From: a virus
Length of the DNA stretch: 52,237 nucleotides
Virus record (IMG/VR): IMGVR_UViG_3300025087_000090
Location: 1-52,237 of that record
Direction: 5' to 3' (one strand)
Shown: piece by piece, positions 42,663 through 49,401 of the stretch
Layout of the letters: each line of letters opens with the position of its first letter
Numbering within the stretch: position 1 is the stretch's first letter
Program-made: the position numbers and the translations under genes
Notes under the pieces: model-generated
The model's database searches: none
What the model was told of the DNA's origin: nothing
Seen by the model: only the letters and a program-made list of their open reading frames with translations

Positions 42663-42995
42663 ATGAATAAAGAACTCATAATCTGCGAGTGTCTCCGCGA
42701 GCTCCAAATCTCCGAAAAGTCAACCTGCCCAAAGTGCAGCAGAGAAATCCTCACCTCCAAGGAATTAAGAGAGTTGCAGAGAGGGCTTGACACTCAAATC
42801 TGTAACCTCAAGATTCAATCCCAAAAGATAACTATAGAGTTATCTCTCCGCTCCATGAGAAAACCTTCAAGACCATATCTGGTCGAGAGCGACTTCTATG
42901 ACAAACTCCGAGGAAAGAATAATCCAGTGACTAAGAAAGAAAGAACAAGACAGGAATTAAGTGCCGAGGCCAGGACGTTGTTGGAAATGGTGTAA
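42663..42995 (+). CDS. Zinc-binding and helical protein, 110 aa
   Basis: CECLREL and CPKC form a likely zinc site in the first 25 residues, followed by long charged helices (KELRELQRGLDTQI and ERTRQELSAEARTLLEMV). AAGAGGC lies before the ATG, 13 nt after the previous gene. Not recognised. Confidence 0.65.
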   Translation: MNKELIICECLRELQISEKSTCPKCSREILTSKELRELQRGLDTQICNLKIQSQKITIELSLRSMRKPSRPYLVESDFYDKLRGKNNPVTKKERTRQELSAEARTLLEMV

Positions 42996-43015
42996 AAGAG
43001 AAAAGGAGAAATAAG

Positions 43016-43282
43016 ATGAGTTCTAATCTGCCTCCTGGAATCACAAACTCCATGATAGAAGATCAAGTTCCCTCTATCGAGGATGATAATAAGTTCGAAA
43101 ACCTTTGCAATGAGCTCGAGGCCATAGTAGACAAACATTGTCTCTATGAAGTTGTTCAAGCCTTGTCCTATATAGCATGGACAAAGTCGGACCATGTGTT
43201 AACTACTTGGCAAGACACCCTCTCGTCAGAGCTTTGGAAAAGTGCTGCCTTTAAACTTGATGGTCTTAATATTCAAGTCTAA
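43016..43282 (+). CDS. Small acidic phage protein, 88 aa
   Basis: N-terminus SSNLPPGITNSMIED is a form seen in many small phage proteins, followed by acidic helices. AAAAGGAG precedes the ATG. The stop is immediately before palindrome copy l. Function unknown. Confidence 0.65.
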   Translation: MSSNLPPGITNSMIEDQVPSIEDDNKFENLCNELEAIVDKHCLYEVVQALSYIAWTKSDHVLTTWQDTLSSELWKSAAFKLDGLNIQV

Positions 43283-43303
43283 AGTGTTCATATTATGAAC
43301 ATT
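43283..43303. promoter_or_regulatory. Dispersed palindrome, copy l
   Basis: AGTGTTCA, spacer TATTA, TGAACATT; one mismatch between arms. AAAGGAG follows directly and the next gene starts 15 nt later. The centre reads TATTAT, a possible -10. Confidence 0.75.
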
Positions 43304-43318
43304 AAAGGAGCCTATATA

Positions 43319-43708
43319 ATGGGAAGAATAATCTCTAGAGAGGATTTAAAAAACTTGGATGATAAGTATCCAGGTTGGCCTACTGAGCATGATGACTTTT
43401 TTCGCACAACTTGTTACCCAAATATTAAACCCTCTATAAAACCAGAACTTACAAACATTCTTATAGTTTGGCACCATGGCCCATGTGAAGAGGCAGAGCA
43501 AGTTTTTTGTACCTGTGAAATGAAAGATCGCACTTTAGTACAACATGATTCCCATCTGTTGGTAAATGCCCATTTTGTGACTATGAAGATTAAAGGAGAT
43601 TCTTATGCCCACCCGCACCATCCCCTCAAAGGACCAAGTCCTCAAAGCGGCCGCCTCTTGTCCTCAAACCAAAGAGGCATTGAAGATTTTGTTTCCTCAG
43701 GATTTTGA
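43319..43708 (+). CDS. Hypothetical protein with Cys/His residues, 129 aa
   Basis: AAAGGAG precedes ATG 43319. The first 95 residues look coding (WHHGPCEEAEQVFCTCEMKDR); the last 35 overlap the next gene by 104 nt in another frame and look non-native (SPQSGRLLSSNQRG). The true end may be earlier, with a lost stop or a small frameshift. Unrecognised. Confidence 0.5.
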   Translation: MGRIISREDLKNLDDKYPGWPTEHDDFFRTTCYPNIKPSIKPELTNILIVWHHGPCEEAEQVFCTCEMKDRTLVQHDSHLLVNAHFVTMKIKGDSYAHPHHPLKGPSPQSGRLLSSNQRGIEDFVSSGF

Positions 43709-43925
43709 GGAAGAGAAGATTGTCTTTGGCCTGTACAGAGACCAAGATGGCGTTCCTTATATGTTAGCTCCTGCCGGCGACTCTGGATTCGACATCGCTC
43801 GATTAGTGACTCCGGAAGGGTCTATAAGGTGTCCCCACGATGCGACATTTGTGTTCAATCTGAGATCTCCTAAAGACCTCACCACTCTAAAAACCATCCT
43901 CAAAGATTTAAGAAGGGTGGACTAA
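43605..43925 (+). CDS. Hypothetical protein, 106 aa
   Basis: AAAGGAG precedes the ATG. A helical start (KDQVLKAAASCPQTKEALKILFP) precedes a beta core (VFGLYRDQDGVPYMLAP). It lies 4 nt before the Sak4-like gene and may work with it. No family assigned. Confidence 0.65.
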   Translation: MPTRTIPSKDQVLKAAASCPQTKEALKILFPQDFEEEKIVFGLYRDQDGVPYMLAPAGDSGFDIARLVTPEGSIRCPHDATFVFNLRSPKDLTTLKTILKDLRRVD

Positions 43926-43929
43926 TTCT

Positions 43930-44745
43930 ATGAAACTCCCCACCTCTCCTCAATCGCCCAACCTCTCTCCGCACGCCTTCAACTGGCTCTTCATGGGAGC
44001 CACAGATGGTATAGGGAAGAGCTCCATGTTGGCCTCTGTAAATTACTCACTCTCAGATAATGAGCCCAAACCACTCTTAATCCTTGATCCCGACCAATCC
44101 TGCAAAGCTCTCCCTGGTTATATCCTCGACATCTTAACTTGGAGAGACGCCTTAGAAGTCCTCCGCATGGTTAAAAGTGGAAAGGAGGATTTGTCTCTTT
44201 ATTCAGGAATTGGAATAGATAACCTCAATATATTCCATGATAAGCTCTTTGAGGACTTCGTTCGTCGTGAGAAGCACCCTGGTGACGCTAATGACATGGG
44301 GAAAACTTGGAATAAGCTTACAAGAGAGTGGACCTCATGGCTCAGGGACATACGCATAGCCTCCCCTGGACTCTTCATGGCCACTTGCCACTCTAATATC
44401 ATAGAGCTCAAGATCAAAAACACTCCCTTCAACCGCTACGTCCCTGCCATTCCTGGAGGTGGGCCAAGGGGTGCCTACCGGCAAACCATGGAAATGTTTG
44501 ACATCATTGGGTTCCTCACCAAAGAGGGTAGTGAAGAAGCAACCAAACCACCCAAAGACGCCAGAGCAGATACACTTGCCATCGTAGCTAAGGAGCAGGT
44601 AGTTATCCACTTCCTCCCATGTCAATATTGGGAGGCAAAGGATAACTCTCGTCAACTGCCCCATAAGATAGTGCTCTCAGAGGATTGGAAAGAGGATTGG
44701 AATGCTATTCTTGGTAAATGGGGACCAGAGAATTGGGAGAAGTAA
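43930..44745 (+). CDS. Sak4-like RecA-fold recombination ATPase
   Basis: 271 aa. Walker A GATDGIGKSS at 23-32, a second strand ending LLILDPD, and a Walker B-like SGIGIDNLN (D97). RPDxI-like basic segments and a CHSN strand follow. This is the AAA_24/Sak4 group, single-strand annealing or RecA-like ATPases used in phage recombination, normally encoded near an SSB-like protein; here a DUF669-like gene lies 1.8 kb downstream. The large putative RNA follows immediately. Confidence 0.75.
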   Translation: MKLPTSPQSPNLSPHAFNWLFMGATDGIGKSSMLASVNYSLSDNEPKPLLILDPDQSCKALPGYILDILTWRDALEVLRMVKSGKEDLSLYSGIGIDNLNIFHDKLFEDFVRREKHPGDANDMGKTWNKLTREWTSWLRDIRIASPGLFMATCHSNIIELKIKNTPFNRYVPAIPGGGPRGAYRQTMEMFDIIGFLTKEGSEEATKPPKDARADTLAIVAKEQVVIHFLPCQYWEAKDNSRQLPHKIVLSEDWKEDWNAILGKWGPENWEK

Positions 44746-45476
44746 GCTCTTTGAAAACCGAATAAGAATTGCGCTGAGGGGTGGATGGGAAAGCCCATGG
44801 GAGTTGCGCCTGACAGCAACACACCCCAAGGTGCATACGATTTTGCGCTAATGAAGCGGCGGGCGTGGACGTGCCACGCTGAATAACGGCTAACCCTGGA
44901 TACTGGCTCGGGTCTTGAGGATGTGCTTGAATGCCAGGCCCGCTTCGGAGGCGCATACGATTTCCTGGACCTGGCTCTTTTTCTACCCCTGAAACCGGGA
45001 AGTCCGAGCCGTAAGAGACATGCAGCCCGTAAGTGAGGGTAGCCCCCGGGGGACGCCCTGGGCAGGCAGAGGCTGAAAACGGGGAAATGTGCCGGTGAAC
45101 TATTCCAGGTCCAGGGATTCATTTCAAAGTTTCCTATCGTCTGGCGGCGTGGCAGGCATGTTCACGCTGGGTAAGGGTAGGGCAAATATGCCTTATTAAA
45201 CTGTGGATGGTGGTGCCAGAGTGGGGAATCCTGGCCTAAACGATAGGGAAGTTTTAACGAAGTACCCCGTTATGATTTGTGGGGTGGATAGTAGAAATCT
45301 ATTGCAAGCATGGACGAGGTGCACCAAATCCATGCCCAGAGACTCTGGGTTAATGACCCGAACACCCCAGACCCTTTAACGAAGTGCCCCAACGGGCAAG
45401 TGGCTTATTTTATTAACTCCTAAGAGGAGCCCATGAGGACGTGCCAGAGCTCATGAGCTCCAAGGAGGAAAAGAAG
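44746..45476 (+). ncRNA. Candidate large structured RNA, about 0.7 kb
   Basis: No coding frame fits and the DNA is clearly GC-richer than around it. Many strong helices can be drawn by eye. GGGGTG (44778-44783) with CACCCC (44822-44827) encloses two hairpins (ATGGG/CCCAT at 44785-44798, GTTGC/GCAAC at 44803-44820). Others are GCGTGG/CCACGC (44863-44879), a C-UUCG-G loop near 44944, GCATGGA/TCCATGC (45308-45335), CCCAGA/TCTGGG (45335-45349), GCCC/GGGC (45386-45397), and long-range CCTATCGT (about 45132) with ACGATAGG (about 45238). Repeats: GCATACGATTT twice, TTTAACGAAGTRCCCC twice. Size and phage setting recall GOLLD/ROOL-class RNAs, but I cannot assign it to a known class. Exact ends are unknown. 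Confidence 0.7.
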
Positions 45477-45524
45477 ATGAGATATGTTTATGGACAGAGT
45501 GGAGGCATTGAAAGCGAATACTAA
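45477..45524 (+). CDS. Very short reading frame after the RNA block, 15 aa
   Basis: AAGGAGGAAAAGAAG leads to an ATG at 45477 and 15 codons (MRYVYGQSGGIESEY). The ribosome site is excellent, but so short a product cannot be judged. A second frame (22 codons from 45484) overlaps it and reaches the next gene. Confidence 0.25.
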   Translation: MRYVYGQSGGIESEY

Positions 45525-45542
45525 AGCCAAAAGGAGAAACCC

Positions 45543-45770
45543 ATGTCCCTAACCAACGAACAACTCCAAGACATTCAATCCCTACTCGACGACGGTAACG
45601 AACTTACCATGTGGAAAACCTCAAAGGACGCAACCGGAGATTTAAAGGACAAATATGGTTGTGCTTTCTTCAACCCATCCTTTGAAGACCCCCCTCAGAC
45701 CTCTGATGATGCTGAGTATGGGTTTACTGTTCAAAGTGCTATTGAAAGAGCTTTAAGGAGGTGGAGGTAA
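45543..45770 (+). CDS. Hypothetical protein, 75 aa
   Basis: AAAAGGAG precedes the ATG. An N-terminal helix (TNEQLQDIQSLLDDG) and a C-terminal helix ending RALRRWR. Acidic except for the end. First gene after the large putative RNA. Not recognised. Confidence 0.65.
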   Translation: MSLTNEQLQDIQSLLDDGNELTMWKTSKDATGDLKDKYGCAFFNPSFEDPPQTSDDAEYGFTVQSAIERALRRWR

Positions 45771-45772
45771 AA

Positions 45773-45988
45773 ATGGAAAGAAACACTACTACATCAGCTC
45801 ATATCCATGCCGAGGGCGACTCTCACTTTTGTTGTTTTCAATCAAGTGACAGAGCTACTATACACCTTGGAGAAGGCTACAGTGCAGCACTTACTATGAA
45901 CATAAGAGACTTTTTGCAACTTGCTTCACTTTGTGAACGCACAGCAAAACTAATTGCAAATAGACCAACAGAAGAGGAGGCCCTATAA
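45773..45988 (+). CDS. Hypothetical protein, 71 aa
   Basis: GGAGG precedes the ATG at 45773 (a GTG at 45761 is a possible alternative). Contains HIHAEGDSHFCCF and a C-terminal helix (FLQLASLCERTAKLI). Overlaps the next gene by one base. Unrecognised. Confidence 0.6.
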   Translation: MERNTTTSAHIHAEGDSHFCCFQSSDRATIHLGEGYSAALTMNIRDFLQLASLCERTAKLIANRPTEEEAL

Positions 45989-46206
45989 TGAAAATAACTG
46001 TTTACTCTCCAGAGCGTGTTGAAAGCTCACGCACTCACGAACGTATTATAGACATTAACGTGTATGGCATGGTAGACGTTAACGTGCATGGTATAGGTCA
46101 TGTAAGAATTTGCCTCTTCGAAGAACTGGCCATAGAACTCATCCACAAGATGCTTACTGCATTATCAACTCCATTTAAAGAAGAGGAGGCCACAACCGTG
46201 AAATGA
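45988..46206 (+). CDS. Hypothetical protein, 72 aa
   Basis: N-terminal strands (DINVYGMVDVNVHGIGHV, with a repeated V-N-V-x-G unit) and a C-terminal helix. Start overlaps the previous stop. Unrecognised. Confidence 0.6.
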   Translation: MKITVYSPERVESSRTHERIIDINVYGMVDVNVHGIGHVRICLFEELAIELIHKMLTALSTPFKEEEATTVK

Positions 46207-46361
46207 TCAATCGAGAATCTCTACTCGAAGAGCTTCAAAAGCTCCGGCAAAGTCGTGAAAGACCATTCACACCTAAACAAACCAAACTTAAACAGTCCAA
46301 AAAGGACAAGCTGTTGGAAGAAGCTGCGGCTCTTTTGGACAGCGTGGAGGAGGAGACTTAA
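46203..46361 (+). CDS. Helical mini-protein, 52 aa
   Basis: ATG at 46203 overlaps the previous stop by 4 nt. Highly charged helix (LLEELQKLRQSRERPF and KKDKLLEEAAALLDSVEE). It may be a protein-binding peptide. No family. Confidence 0.5.
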   Translation: MINRESLLEELQKLRQSRERPFTPKQTKLKQSKKDKLLEEAAALLDSVEEET

Positions 46362-46363
46362 AA

Positions 46364-46540
46364 GTGGACGTACGAGGAGCCATACTTAAACTCATCGAGA
46401 ACATTACATATCTCGAAAGTTTAGGAGCGTCAGGAAAAGTTGTCAAAGAAGAGGCTAAGACAGCTAAAGATGGATTAAATAAGTTATTACAAACGCTCTC
46501 AGAAGAAGAGTTAAACAAAGAGTTAAAGGAGATCAACTAA
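46364..46540 (+). CDS. Helical mini-protein, 58 aa, GTG start
   Basis: GGAGGAGGA precedes the GTG at 46364. A two-helix acidic/basic protein (ILKLIENITYLESLGA, EEELNKELKEIN). It is followed after 2 nt by the DUF669-like gene. No family. Confidence 0.5.
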   Translation: MDVRGAILKLIENITYLESLGASGKVVKEEAKTAKDGLNKLLQTLSEEELNKELKEIN

Positions 46541-46542
46541 AG

Positions 46543-47019
46543 ATGGCAATTTTGGAAGGTCTTGGACCGAAAAGAAAGGTGTTTGAGGACTTGGAACCTG
46601 GAGACTATCTCTTCGAGATTGCAGAGCCTGGGGAGAAGGGGTGGACAAATACATACGCCGATGAGGAGGTCCCTGAGGCCACCATCTCCTATATCAATTG
46701 GAGGCTGAGAGTCCTCCGCCCTGACCAATTCGAGGGTAAACCCTTTTTCCATTCCACCATGTATGACGCCTCTCCAGAGAAAATCGCCATGGCCAAGAAG
46801 CCCTATGACCCTGCTGGGTTTACCTACCAATTCTTTGCAGGGATTGGAGTTGGGTTGATGGAGAATGGGGAGGTTACCATCCTCGATGACTACCTCACCG
46901 ATGGTGAGGTTGACCTTGACAAGATGATTGGGGTTACTTTTTGGGGCTCCATTCGGAAGGGAATTAATAAGAAGCAACCCGATCGAGTGGGGTTGGATAA
47001 GGTTTGGATGGATAATTAG
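46543..47019 (+). CDS. DUF669/SSB-like DNA-binding protein, 158 aa
   Basis: LEPGDYLFEIAEPGEKGW near the N-terminus and GFTYQFFAGIGV and VTFWGSIRKGI strands give the look of the OB-fold DUF669 group, which are phage single-strand-binding or recombination-partner proteins often next to Sak4/AAA_24 ATPases. The ATPase gene at 43930-44745 supports this. The assignment is from pattern and context. Confidence 0.55.
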   Translation: MAILEGLGPKRKVFEDLEPGDYLFEIAEPGEKGWTNTYADEEVPEATISYINWRLRVLRPDQFEGKPFFHSTMYDASPEKIAMAKKPYDPAGFTYQFFAGIGVGLMENGEVTILDDYLTDGEVDLDKMIGVTFWGSIRKGINKKQPDRVGLDKVWMDN

Positions 47020-47027
47020 AGATTTAG

Positions 47028-47119
47028 CTGCGGCGGCGTGGAACGGGAGCACACGCAAATGATGGTGGGTCACCGACCGATAATCTGGTGGTTGTGGGGT
47101 TCGACTCCCCACCTGTAGC
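47028..47119 (+). tRNA. tRNA-like element with a disrupted anticodon arm
   Basis: Clear T arm: TGGGG (47095-47099), loop TTCGACT, CCCCA (47107-47111). Clear D arm: CGTG (47037-47040), loop GAACGGGAGCA, CACG (47052-47055). The acceptor ends pair (CTGCGG with CCTGTAG region, two wobble pairs). The anticodon arm is abnormal: CACCGA/TC-T-GGTG (47071-47090) carries a bulged T and a loop CCGATAA, which would expose GAT (Ile), and 14 extra bases precede it. A dead or specialised tRNA is likely. No CCA follows in proper place. Confidence 0.4.
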
Positions 47120-47130
47120 CAAAACGCCCG

Positions 47131-47158
47131 ACGCCCCAGCGGGTAATCTGGGGCACTT
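47131..47158 (+). repeat. Intercistronic element, copy 1
   Basis: GCCCCAG (47133-47139), loop CGGGTAAT, CTGGGGC (47148-47154): a perfect 7-bp hairpin followed by ACTT and then an AAAAGGAGG ribosome site. Compare copy 2, 25 of 28 bases identical. Confidence 0.75.
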
Positions 47159-47179
47159 ACTTTAAAAGGAGGATAGATA

Positions 47180-47389
47180 ATGTTTACTTGTGATCACTGT
47201 GGCGACAGATTTATTACCTTTCGTGATTATAATCACCACGACACGACTGATTGTTTAAGAAGCCAAGTTGATACATTACAAACCAATTTACAAAAGGCAG
47301 AAGGCTTCATTGCCCTTTTTCTCCACGGTGACATAGATGAAGAATCATATAAAGATGCTCTCAATTTTATACAACGCCCCACCGGGTAA
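47180..47389 (+). CDS. C2H2-type zinc-finger-like protein, 69 aa
   Basis: CDHCGDRF, then YNHHDTTDC: a C2H2/C2HC finger, followed by a helical tail. AAAAGGAGG precedes the ATG. Its stop codon TAA lies inside intercistronic element copy 2. DNA- or protein-binding is likely. Confidence 0.65.
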   Translation: MFTCDHCGDRFITFRDYNHHDTTDCLRSQVDTLQTNLQKAEGFIALFLHGDIDEESYKDALNFIQRPTG

Positions 47390-47401
47390 TCCGGAGCACT
47401 T
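47374..47401 (+). repeat. Intercistronic element, copy 2
   Basis: Differs from copy 1 at three of 28 positions: ACGCCCCA, then C, CGGGTAATC, C, GG, A, GCACTT. It contains CCGG-GTAAT-CCGG. The TAA within GGTAAT is the stop codon of the preceding gene; AAAAGGAG follows. Confidence 0.75.
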
Positions 47402-47418
47402 TTAAAAGGAGTCGCTAT

Positions 47419-47604
47419 ATGATGACTACAAATCAATCGGTGATCATCAGAACCAAAACCTTTGACGATGGAACTACTTGCGGAAAAACCGTGCACCAAA
47501 CAGCAGATGGTAGGTGGTGGACAGAATCCCCTTATCTAAATCCTGATACTCTCGGTACTGGCGAATCAATGGCCTACAAAATAGGCAATATTGTCAGGTG
47601 GTAA
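47419..47604 (+). CDS. Hypothetical protein, 61 aa
   Basis: Small beta-rich protein (SVIIRTKTFDDGTT, ADGRWWTESPY). AAAAGGAG precedes the ATG. Its stop lies inside GGTAATCC of element copy 3. Not recognised. Confidence 0.6.
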   Translation: MMTTNQSVIIRTKTFDDGTTCGKTVHQTADGRWWTESPYLNPDTLGTGESMAYKIGNIVRW

Positions 47605-47616
47605 TCCGGGACACTT
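47595..47616 (+). repeat. Intercistronic element, copy 3 (diverged)
   Basis: CAGGTGGTAATCCGGG-ACACTT resembles the second half of copies 1 and 2, again with the upstream gene's TAA inside GGTAATC. Confidence 0.55.
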
Positions 47617-47629
47617 CGCTACTGCGAGA
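47613..47629 (+). repeat. ACTTCGCTACTGCGAGA repeat, copy 1
   Basis: A 17-nt sequence repeated exactly at 47821-47837. TCGC and GCGA can pair around TACT. It lies just before the ATG at 47639. Confidence 0.8.
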
Positions 47630-47638
47630 AGACAAAAG

Positions 47639-47818
47639 ATGAAAAGATTTTTTGAGTGGCTATGGTTTCGAAAATATCCTGCATATAAGAGAAAATACCT
47701 GTCTTTGAAAATTGTCAAGATACTCAACTGGCGCACCTTCTTAGTTGATAACCATGATGGAGCGGGAAGAATGACCGTTCAAAAATTAATGCCTTGGGAA
47801 AGACAGTTTTGGGTGTAG
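47639..47818 (+). CDS. Small basic aromatic protein, 59 aa
   Basis: MKRFFEWLWFRKYPAYKRKY start, rich in aromatic and basic residues. The ATG has only a weak ribosome site. Flanked by the two 17-nt repeats. Not recognised. Confidence 0.5.
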   Translation: MKRFFEWLWFRKYPAYKRKYLSLKIVKILNWRTFLVDNHDGAGRMTVQKLMPWERQFWV

Positions 47819-47820
47819 AG

Positions 47821-47837
47821 ACTTCGCTACTGCGAGA
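47821..47837 (+). repeat. ACTTCGCTACTGCGAGA repeat, copy 2
   Basis: Exact copy of 47613-47629, placed 7 nt before a GTG-started mini gene with GAGGAGGGG between. Confidence 0.8.
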
Positions 47838-47844
47838 GGAGGGG

Positions 47845-47919
47845 GTGATCAACCTGAAACGGGTTCCTCAATGTGAAAAGTGTTTACTTCCTCATTATCC
47901 AGAGCAACCTTGTCAGTAA
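47845..47919 (+). CDS. Tiny Cys-containing protein, 24 aa
   Basis: GAGGAGGGG leads to a GTG at 47845 and 24 codons with QCEKCLLPHYPEQPCQ. The CxxC and third Cys resemble the neighbouring zinc-binding mini proteins. Short but well placed. Confidence 0.4.
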   Translation: MINLKRVPQCEKCLLPHYPEQPCQ

Positions 47920-47920
47920 C

Positions 47921-47963
47921 CTCCGCCACCCCTGCGGCGGCGTTATAAATAGCAGGGGGAGGA
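47921..47963 (+). promoter_or_regulatory. Strong hairpin before a ribosome site
   Basis: CCCCTGC (about 47929-47935) pairs with GCAGGGG (about 47952-47958) around a 16-nt loop, with CCTCC and GGAGG continuing the stem past a bulge. The second arm contains the GGAGG ribosome site of the next gene, so the fold would hide it. Confidence 0.55.
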
Positions 47964-47972
47964 AATAATATT

Positions 47973-48116
47973 ATGTGGTCAATATCCTTATCATACACCT
48001 GCTGGAGTTGGGTTGAAAAAAGCCTTCAATACGACTTTGCTTGGTTCATGCTTCAATACGACGACGTGTGGTCATATTTTGATGATTCTGCTTATGGAGA
48101 CATTTTAGGTGTTTGA
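47973..48116 (+). CDS. Small aromatic protein, 47 aa
   Basis: GGGGAGG lies before the ATG at 47973. The product is rich in Trp, Tyr and Asp, with a repeated LQYD unit (SLQYDFAWFMLQYDDVW). It overlaps the next frame by 8 nt. No family. Confidence 0.45.
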   Translation: MWSISLSYTCWSWVEKSLQYDFAWFMLQYDDVWSYFDDSAYGDILGV

Positions 48117-48261
48117 AACCATCCTCATCCTAATCGCCGTCCGCCTGCTCCTGGACCTGATCAGTGTCCTGTGTGGGGCGTTCCGGGCCAGCGAGCCGCC
48201 GGACGTGCGGTTGGTGAAGTGGATGGTTAGAGAATTTGGGAGGCGAGATGATAGAAGTTAA
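48109..48261 (+). CDS. Small single-pass membrane protein, 50 aa
   Basis: GTG at 48109 overlapping the previous stop. N-terminal membrane helix (TILILIAVRLLLDLISVLCG), then a charged tail. Base composition is GC-rich compared with neighbours, which may point to a different origin. Confidence 0.45.
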   Translation: MFETILILIAVRLLLDLISVLCGAFRASEPPDVRLVKWMVREFGRRDDRS

Positions 48262-48424
48262 GAGACCGTTGCTTTTAAACATATTCTGTCCTTATTGTGG
48301 GCATGAAATCATTCGCCCTAATATTATCAAGAGAGCGATTATTTTAAGCCGCATAAGGAATTTATCTACCAGTTTTCTCAACTCGGTTATATTATGCTGC
48401 AAAACTTGTGCGGATTTAAGATGA
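48248..48424 (+). CDS. Zinc-ribbon small protein, 58 aa
   Basis: CPYCG and CCKTC pairs about 30 residues apart form a zinc ribbon. GGGAGG precedes ATG 48248; an in-frame start at 48236 is less likely. Function unknown. Confidence 0.6.
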   Translation: MIEVKRPLLLNIFCPYCGHEIIRPNIIKRAIILSRIRNLSTSFLNSVILCCKTCADLR

Positions 48425-48476
48425 ATTTATTAATCAACCTCCAGGTCAAGCGGCCTGAAGCGTGGGAGGGGAAGTG

Positions 48477-48800
48477 ATGGTAGATTATAGCTTACCAGAT
48501 GGTGAATGTCCATTTAATGAATGTCTTGTGAGTGGATTGGAAACCCAGATTGCCGCCCTCAAGGAACTGATGGGGGAGATGATAAATATCGTTAAAGACC
48601 CGATGCTCAACTTTGAAAAAGCCTATGTAAATGAAGGCAGCGAAATTGACGAAGTTTTTCCTGTTTGTGATTATTGCAAAGGGATCGGCGTAGATCAAGG
48701 CGGTCCTAAAACCATAATACACATGGGTAGTTGTATCGTTGGGAGGATTAATAAAATCCTCAACCGCCCCGAAGTCAAGGCAATTGTGGAGGAGAAGTGA
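48477..48800 (+). CDS. Member of the xIVEEK paralogue family, 107 aa
   Basis: GGGAGGGG precedes ATG 48477. It has a helix LETQIAALKELMGEMINIV, a CDYC site, and ends NRPEVKAIVEEK. Related ends occur in the genes at 50453 (NPTVLAIVEEK) and 50704 (HPKIKTIVEGK). Function unknown. Confidence 0.65.
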   Translation: MVDYSLPDGECPFNECLVSGLETQIAALKELMGEMINIVKDPMLNFEKAYVNEGSEIDEVFPVCDYCKGIGVDQGGPKTIIHMGSCIVGRINKILNRPEVKAIVEEK

Positions 48801-49240
48801 TAGAAAATTTAGGAGATGATGAACTCATGACCGAGAACCGATGCAAATACAGCCTGACATGCCTAAGAGACGACCCATGTATTTATTGTGAGCGGGATAA
48901 GTTGCTTGTGTTGCTGCGAGAGGCGTTGGAGATTATAGAAGCAACAGCCAACGCTAAAACCTTGATTCCAGAAGAGTATAATCAAATTTATGTATTCATG
49001 CTGAAAGAGTGGAAGGCAAAAGCCCAAGCCCTCCTCCCCAAACTGGAGGCGGTCAGAGAGGAGCAGAAAAATGAATTGCATGATTATGTTTTGATACGGA
49101 AAGTTATTGCTAAGGATGCTCTTAGTGCCTTCATAAAAATAAAAGAAATTTCGATAAAAATGCCCATACAATACCCAGAGTTAATAAAAAAGTTAGATAT
49201 TGAAATTGCAGAGCTTAAAGGTGCATTAAAGGAGAAATGA
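48797..49240 (+). CDS. Cys-rich N-terminus plus long helices, 147 aa
   Basis: GTG at 48797 with GGAGGAGAA upstream overlaps the previous stop (GTGA); an ATG at 48827 is an alternative. NRCKYSLTC and PCIYC give a zinc site, then coiled-coil-like helices (LLVLLREALEIIEA; PELIKKLDIEIAELKGALKEK). Unrecognised. Confidence 0.65.
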   Translation: MIENLGDDELMTENRCKYSLTCLRDDPCIYCERDKLLVLLREALEIIEATANAKTLIPEEYNQIYVFMLKEWKAKAQALLPKLEAVREEQKNELHDYVLIRKVIAKDALSAFIKIKEISIKMPIQYPELIKKLDIEIAELKGALKEK

Positions 49241-49401
49241 TGCACATCACCCTTGAATATCACCCGGACTGTAAATGTAAGCCGTTTAAACCTATAGTCT
49301 TATATACGCAGGTAGTAATTTGTGCAAACTGTGGGACAAGGTATTTACCTCAAATCGCCTATCACAATGTTAACTGTGCGGTTGAGGAGCAAAGGTCATG
49401 A
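49240..49401 (+). CDS. Zinc-binding mini-protein, 53 aa
   Basis: AAAGGAG precedes ATG 49240. DCKCK and CANCG, with a further VNC near the end, give a likely zinc site. It overlaps both neighbours by one to four bases, which supports translation. Unrecognised. Confidence 0.5.
   Translation: MHITLEYHPDCKCKPFKPIVLYTQVVICANCGTRYLPQIAYHNVNCAVEEQRS

Noticed and set aside
44652-45122. 156-codon minus-strand frame over the putative RNA
   Set aside because: Arg/Ser/Pro/His-rich composition typical of translated structured RNA, no ribosome site, opposite to the operon direction.
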